From positions 2,542,001-2,606,000 of the forward strand of contig NZ_JACHMO010000001.1 in the NCBI RefSeq assembly GCF_014205015.1: DNA of 64,000 nt, given 5' to 3'. Positions 59,884 through 64,000 of this stretch are shown one piece after another. The translations under genes were made by a program, and so were the position numbers. Under the pieces are notes generated by a model, which was not told the DNA's origin, ran no database searches, and worked only from the letters and a program-made list of their open reading frames with translations. The DNA comes from Saccharothrix ecbatanensis. Its GTDB lineage: Bacteria; Actinomycetota; Actinomycetes; Mycobacteriales; Pseudonocardiaceae. Positions within the stretch are counted from its first letter, which is position 1, and every line of letters begins with the position of its first letter.

Positions 59884-60778
59884 CGCGGTGGTGCGGGTGG
59901 AGGGGCGTCTGTTGAAGCTGACGAACCTGGAGAAGGTGCTGTATCCGGAGGTGGGGTTCACGAAGGCGGAGGTGATCGACTACTACACGCGGATCGCGCC
60001 GGTGTTGTTGCCGCATGTGCGGGATCGGCCGGTGACGTTGCGGCGGTATCCGAACGGGGTGGACGGGAAGTCGTTCTTCGAGAAGAACGTGCCGTCGCAC
60101 GCGCCGGAGTGGGTGCGGACGGTGCGGGTGGAGACGCCGGGGTCGTCGCGGGGCGCCGAGTTCGCGGATTTCGTGGTGGTGGACGACTTGGCGACGGTGG
60201 TGTGGTTGGCGAACCTGGCGGCGTTGGAGTTGCACGTGCCGCAGTGGACGGTGGGTCCGCGGGGTGGTCGGCACTCCCCTGACCTGGTGGTGTTCGACTT
60301 GGATCCGGGTGAGCCGGCGACGGTGGTGGAGTGTTGCCGGGTGGCGTGCCGGGTGCGGGAGGTGTTGGTGGCGGATGGGTTGGCGCCGGTGGTGAAGACG
60401 AGCGGGTCGAAGGGGTTGCAGGTGTACGCGGCGGTGTCGGTGTCGTCGGCGGAGCGGACGTCGGAGTACGCGAAGGGGGTGGCGCGGCGGTTGGCGGGTG
60501 AGGCGCCGGGTGAGGTGGTGTGGCGGATGGCGAAGGCGGAGCGGACGGGGAAGGTGTTGATCGACTGGTCGCAGAACAATCCGGCGAAGACGACGGTGGC
60601 GCCGTATTCGTTGCGGGCTCGGGCGCGGCCTTCGGTGTCGGCGCCGGTGCGGTGGGACGAGGTGGAGGCGTGTCGGGTGGTGGAGGACCTGGTGTTCCTG
60701 GCTGATGAGGTGCGGGATCGGGTGGCGTCGGAGGGTGACTTGTTCGCGGTGGGGGAAGCGGTGGTGTTGCCGCGTTGA
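59873..60778 (+). CDS. LigD-type primase-polymerase domain protein
   Basis: About 301 residues (TTG start at 59873, preceded by GGGGAGG at 9 bases and overlapping the ligase stop; GTG 59888 is an alternative giving VRVEGRLLKLTN). LEKVLYPEVGFTKAEVIDYYT, the metal-binding Asp pair in VVFDLDPGEPATVV, VVKTSGSKGLQVYA and WSQNNPAKTTVAPYSL match the archaeo-eukaryotic-primase-type LigD polymerase. It fills gaps and adds ribonucleotides at breaks with Ku and the ligase. Confidence 0.93.
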   Translation: MTGDAVVRVEGRLLKLTNLEKVLYPEVGFTKAEVIDYYTRIAPVLLPHVRDRPVTLRRYPNGVDGKSFFEKNVPSHAPEWVRTVRVETPGSSRGAEFADFVVVDDLATVVWLANLAALELHVPQWTVGPRGGRHSPDLVVFDLDPGEPATVVECCRVACRVREVLVADGLAPVVKTSGSKGLQVYAAVSVSSAERTSEYAKGVARRLAGEAPGEVVWRMAKAERTGKVLIDWSQNNPAKTTVAPYSLRARARPSVSAPVRWDEVEACRVVEDLVFLADEVRDRVASEGDLFAVGEAVVLPR

Positions 60779-60923
60779 GTGGCGGGCGCGTGTTGAGGCG
60801 GGACGTCCCGTTGTTGGAGCGGTTGTGTGAGCTGATGCTGTTCGGCCGGGAGTGGGTGGCGCAGCAGCCGCACGAAGCCCGCATGCGCGGCGACCTGTCC
60901 GTGGTGGGCCACGACGCGGTGCC

Positions 60924-60975
60924 CGACCGGACAACTCGCGGTGCCCGGGTGGAGGGCTCGCGGGTTGTCCGGTCG
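60924..60975. terminator. Bidirectional terminator between the polymerase and FAD monooxygenase genes
   Basis: CGACCGGACAAC (60924-60935) and its exact complement (60964-60975) form a 12-bp stem that extends inward by CGCG pairs with one G-U pair (to 17 bp). It is 14 bases past the FAD monooxygenase stop. The 210-base region 60779-60988 holds no other feature I can support. Confidence 0.7.
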
Positions 60976-60988
60976 TCGGTGTGTCCGG

Positions 60989-62602
60989 TCAGCGGGCCAG
61001 GACGGTGTCCAGGGCCGCGGTGAGGGCGGCGGCCGAGTCGGGAGTGGTGGCGGGGGCGGTGGTGCGCCAGGCGACGTGGCCGTCCGGGCGGACGAGCACC
61101 GCGCCCGCGGAACCCACGCCGTACACCTGTGCCCACTGCGCGGAGTCGGTTGCCCCGGAGCCGTCGGCGGAGATCTCCACCGTGTCCACCGCCACCCGGG
61201 CGTCGGTTTCCTTCGCCGCCTGGGCCCACCCGCTCCCGGTTGGGGTCAGCACGGTGAACCCGATGCCGAGCACGTCCAGGGTGGACACCCGGCCGGCCGC
61301 GCGGTCCAGCCACACGTGGGGCGCGCGGTGGCCGGGACGGGCGGTCGGCACGTAGGTGCGGTAGGGGTCCGCCGGTGTCGGGGCAGGGGTGCTGTCCGGG
61401 ATGACCGCGGTCGAGTCGTAGTGGAAGCCGAGCACGAGTCCTTCGACGCTGCGCCGGCCGGCCTGGAGGCTCAGCGACTCGGCCATGCTGAGCTTGCCTT
61501 CCATCATGTCGAACGTGATCAGGGCGTTGCGCAGGCTCTCTTCGACGGTCCGCTCGCCGATGGGGTGCCGTTCGGCGCCGTAGCTGTCCAGCAGGGCCTC
61601 CCCCGCGCCCCACCGCTGCCGCGCCGCCAGCTTCCAGACCAGGTTGTGGGCGTCCTGGATGCCGCAGTTCATGCCGAACCCGCCTTGCGGGGTGGACACG
61701 TGGGCGGCGTCGCCGGCGAGGAACACGCGGTCCGCGCGGAACCGTTCGGCGACGATGGCCTGCTGGAGCCACGGCGACACCCCGATCAGGGTGACGTCGA
61801 GGTCGGGCAGGCCCACCGCGGAGCGGACGATCTGCACGCAGAACTCGTCGGTGAAGTCGTCGATGCTGCCGCCGTCGGCGGGGTCGTAGCCGGTCTGCAC
61901 GATCCACCGGCGGTCGTTGTCGACCGCCTCCACCGCGCATGGGATGGCGCTGCGCAGGAAGTACAGCGCGCACATCCGGTCGCGCAGCAGGTGCGCGATG
62001 TCGGCTTCGAACATGATGCTCACCATGTGGCCCAGCGGCGGTGGGCCCTGCACGCCGATGCCCAGCGCCGTGCGGACGCCGCTGCGGCCACCGTCGGCGG
62101 CGACCGCGTGGCGGGCGCGCACGACCGTCGACCGGCCGCCGGACTCCACCACCGCCCGCACTCCCGACGCGTCCTGCGTCAGTTCGGTCATGGTGGTGGA
62201 GAACCGGACGTCCGCGCCGGGCTGCGACTCGGCGAGTGCGCGCAGCACGACCTCGAACTTGTCCTGTGCGCAGATGTAGGAGTAGGTGGGGCTCTGCGGC
62301 GCGTCGGTGGCGATCTCGGCGACCTGGTGGTGGAAGTCGTCGGCGAGCAGCGACGAACCCACCCCCACCGCGAGGCTTTCCTCGCGCGGCAGCCCGACCC
62401 GTTCGACCTCGTCCTGGATGCCCCATGCGCGCACCAGTTCCATGGTGCGGGTCGACATCAGCCGCGCCTTGGGGAAGATCGACGTGCCGGCGTGCCGCTC
62501 CACCAACACCGAGGACAGCCCGTGCCGGGACGCCTCCACCGATGCGGACAGGCCGACCGGGCCGCCGCCAACTACGAGCACATCGACCTCGACCTCGTTC
62601 AT
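60989..62602 (-). CDS. FAD-dependent aromatic monooxygenase (class A) with C-terminal thioredoxin-like domain
   Basis: About 537 residues. The dinucleotide motif VLVVGGGPVGLSASVEAS, the FAD/NADPH motif AVAADGGRSGVRTALG and LAGDAAHVSTPQGGFGMN are typical of polyketide and phenol hydroxylases (PgaE/RdmE-like). The C-terminal ~120 residues (DRAAGRVSTLDVLGIGFTVL, VLVRPDGHVAWR) are the thioredoxin-like domain of this group. It is divergent from FabG-ACP-FabZ-type genes, thus probably a tailoring enzyme of that cluster. The ATG at 62602 gives MNEVEVDVLVVGGG. Confidence 0.93.
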   Translation of the reverse strand: MNEVEVDVLVVGGGPVGLSASVEASRHGLSSVLVERHAGTSIFPKARLMSTRTMELVRAWGIQDEVERVGLPREESLAVGVGSSLLADDFHHQVAEIATDAPQSPTYSYICAQDKFEVVLRALAESQPGADVRFSTTMTELTQDASGVRAVVESGGRSTVVRARHAVAADGGRSGVRTALGIGVQGPPPLGHMVSIMFEADIAHLLRDRMCALYFLRSAIPCAVEAVDNDRRWIVQTGYDPADGGSIDDFTDEFCVQIVRSAVGLPDLDVTLIGVSPWLQQAIVAERFRADRVFLAGDAAHVSTPQGGFGMNCGIQDAHNLVWKLAARQRWGAGEALLDSYGAERHPIGERTVEESLRNALITFDMMEGKLSMAESLSLQAGRRSVEGLVLGFHYDSTAVIPDSTPAPTPADPYRTYVPTARPGHRAPHVWLDRAAGRVSTLDVLGIGFTVLTPTGSGWAQAAKETDARVAVDTVEISADGSGATDSAQWAQVYGVGSAGAVLVRPDGHVAWRTTAPATTPDSAAALTAALDTVLAR

Positions 62603-62738
62603 GGCGGCAGCGTCGCGCACGTCCCGTGACTGGTCAACACGATGGATAACGATGTGAAAGAGCTCCGATATGGCGCTTCGTTAGCGTCCTGCGCCACAGC
62701 GCGCAGACGCTCTCGAACGACGATGCTGGAGTTGCCGA

Positions 62739-63485
62739 ATGTTCACCGAAGGCTCGGTAGCACTGGTCACCGGCGGGTCGCGCGGCATCGGCCGGGCGGT
62801 CGCCCTCGACCTCGCCTCCCACGGCGTGCACGTGGTGGTCAACTACTCGAGATCCGAGCAGCCCGCCAAGGAACTGGTCGCGCAGATCGAGGCGGACGGT
62901 GGCAGCGCGAGCACCGCCGGCGCGGACGTGACCGACGAGGCCGCGGTGCGCGCCATGTTCCAGGGTGTGCGCTCCGAGCACGGGCGGCTCGACGTCCTGG
63001 TCACCAGCGCCGGCGTGACCCGTGACCGGTTCATGGTGGTCATGGGCAGCAAGGACTTCCGCGAGACCATGGACGTCAACATGACGGGCACGTTCCTCGC
63101 CTGCCGGGAGGCGCTGCGCATCATGCAGCACCAGCGGCGCGGGGCGATTGTGACGCTGTCGTCGTCCAGCGGCTTGGACGGCGGGTTCCCCGGCCAGACG
63201 AACTACGTCGCGTCCAAGGGCGCGATCATCGCCTTCACCAAGGCGCTGTCCAACGAGGCCGCCCCGCACGGGGTGCGCGCCAACTGCGTCGCGCCGGGGT
63301 TCATCGCCACCGACATGACCAAGTCGATCCCCGCCAAGATCCGCGCGGAGTACGAGTCGCGCATCCGGCTGGGCCGGATGGGCACGCCCGAGGAGGTCGC
63401 GCAACTCGTGACGTTCCTCGCCTCGGACCGCGCCTCTTACATCACCAGCGAGACCTTCGTCGCCAACGGCGGCGGGCTGGCCTGA
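62739..63485 (+). CDS. 3-oxoacyl-ACP reductase-like SDR (FabG family)
   Basis: 248 residues. The start ALVTGGSRGIGRAVALDLA, NAG-type VTSAGVTRDRFMVV (Ser-Ala-Gly replaces the usual Asn-Ala-Gly), catalytic Ser in IVTLSSSSGLDGG, Tyr/Lys in YVASKGAIIAFTKAL and the ending SYITSETFVANGGGLA match FabG. Followed by an ACP and a FabZ-type dehydratase gene, so the substrate is probably a beta-ketoacyl-ACP chain. Divergent from the FAD monooxygenase gene (136-base gap). Confidence 0.93.
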   Translation: MFTEGSVALVTGGSRGIGRAVALDLASHGVHVVVNYSRSEQPAKELVAQIEADGGSASTAGADVTDEAAVRAMFQGVRSEHGRLDVLVTSAGVTRDRFMVVMGSKDFRETMDVNMTGTFLACREALRIMQHQRRGAIVTLSSSSGLDGGFPGQTNYVASKGAIIAFTKALSNEAAPHGVRANCVAPGFIATDMTKSIPAKIRAEYESRIRLGRMGTPEEVAQLVTFLASDRASYITSETFVANGGGLA

Positions 63486-63502
63486 CACCCATCCACCGGG
63501 AG

Positions 63503-63814
63503 ATGAAGTTGAGCATCGACGAACTGCGCGCCACGGCGGCCGCGCGCCTGCAGACCTGCGCCCAGATCAAGAAGATGATCGTGTCCCGTCTCGACCTGCC
63601 GATCGAGCCGGACTGGATCACCGACGACCAGCCGCTGTTCGGCCGCGGCCTCGAGCTGGACAGCCTCGACGTGCTGGAGCTGTACGTGGCGATCGAGGCC
63701 GAGTTCGGCGTGGCGCTCTACGACAGCGACATGTCGGTGTTCGGGTCGGTGTCGCGGCTTGCCGACCACGTCAACCCGAAGCTGGCCGAGGCGAATTCGC
63801 TGACCGGGGCATGA
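63503..63814 (+). CDS. Acyl carrier protein
   Basis: 103 residues, larger than a fatty-acid ACP. The phosphopantetheine-binding serine is Ser54 in RGLELDSLDVLELYVAIE, followed by FGVALYDSDMSVFGSVSRLAD. GGGAGA precedes the ATG at 63503. Its stop overlaps the dehydratase start (ATGA). Together with FabG- and FabZ-like genes this suggests a dedicated acyl chain-building system, not primary fatty-acid synthesis. Confidence 0.93.
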   Translation: MKLSIDELRATAAARLQTCAQIKKMIVSRLDLPIEPDWITDDQPLFGRGLELDSLDVLELYVAIEAEFGVALYDSDMSVFGSVSRLADHVNPKLAEANSLTGA

Positions 63815-64000
63815 TGCGCAACGGCACCCGCCCCCGCGAGAGCTCGGCGCTGACCAACGACCAGGTCCGCGAACTGCTCCCGCACCGGTGGCCGATGTTG
63901 CTGCTGGACCGGGTCGAGAAGATCGACGCGGGCGTCAGCGGTGTGGCGATCAAGAACGTCACCGGCACCGAACTGTGGTTCCAGGGCCACTTCCCCGAAG
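63811..64000 (+). CDS. FabZ-like 3-hydroxyacyl-ACP dehydratase, N-terminal part
   Basis: The first 63 residues are visible before the window ends. LLPHRWPMLLLDRVEKIDAG, AIKNVTGTELWF and QGHFPE, with the catalytic histidine in GHFP, match the FabZ hot-dog fold. The ATG overlaps the ACP stop (ATGA). The catalytic acid and the rest of the hot-dog fold lie outside the window. Confidence 0.93.
   Translation, partial: MMRNGTRPRESSALTNDQVRELLPHRWPMLLLDRVEKIDAGVSGVAIKNVTGTELWFQGHFPE

Noticed and set aside
60779..60988. Short frames after the LigD polymerase gene
   Set aside because: Low-complexity, no motif; the region is explained by the terminator hairpin.
1..64000. tRNA, rRNA and CRISPR features
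   Set aside because: No T-loop-like, ribosomal or regularly spaced repeat-spacer patterns were noticed. This is by eye only; tRNAscan-SE and a CRISPR finder would settle it.

Overview
The window is high-GC actinomycete DNA. Wobble positions are almost always G or C, GTG starts are common, and neighbouring genes are often coupled through ATGA or GTGA overlaps. Actinobacterial family genes (DUF3090 with an SCO1664-type kinase-like protein, DUF3097, an HSP18 regulator, Ku plus a split LigD) and secondary-metabolism genes at both ends suggest a Pseudonocardiales-type antibiotic producer such as Saccharothrix, Lentzea or Actinosynnema. The genus is an inference. I saw no rRNA, tRNA, CRISPR array or intact insertion sequence.

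Left arm (1-11.5 kb): the edge of a glycosylated natural-product cluster. It holds a macrolide-type glycosyltransferase (cut by the edge), a DrrAB-type exporter, an NDP-hexose 2,3-dehydratase, an NDP-hexose 2,3-enoyl-reductase-like aldo/keto reductase and two O-methyltransferases. Embedded in it is an unusual coupled operon: a class V aminotransferase, a solute-binding-type protein with no signal peptide, and a DUF885 protein.

Middle (11.5-55.4 kb): mixed accessory and housekeeping genes. Landmarks are a secreted beta-helix protein, a broken gene, a coiled-coil protein with a zinc-finger-like N-terminus, an AlkZ-like DNA glycosylase beside a TetR/flavin-monooxygenase pair, and a non-canonical SHMT divergent from a PucR regulator. 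A peptide-salvage locus follows (M20 and M55 peptidases divergent from a dipeptide ABC transporter). Next come an HAD / APH-like kinase / acyl-CoA dehydrogenase operon that mirrors the domains of ACAD10, a small heat-shock divergon, and a coupled S9 peptidase / LD-carboxypeptidase / dienelactone hydrolase / DinB set. The rest includes NfeD/SPFH membrane proteins, an amidase, methionine aminopeptidase opposite an XRE regulator across a 28-bp perfect palindrome, and several regulator divergons with clear operators.

Right arm (55.4-64 kb): a gene-poor stretch with a large nested inverted repeat, then a small ABM monooxygenase, a tyrosine recombinase and an NHEJ operon (Ku, LigD phosphoesterase-ligase, LigD polymerase). 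The window ends inside a second biosynthetic cluster: an aromatic-type FAD monooxygenase divergent from FabG-like reductase, ACP and FabZ-like dehydratase genes, as expected at the edge of a highly reducing type II PKS locus.
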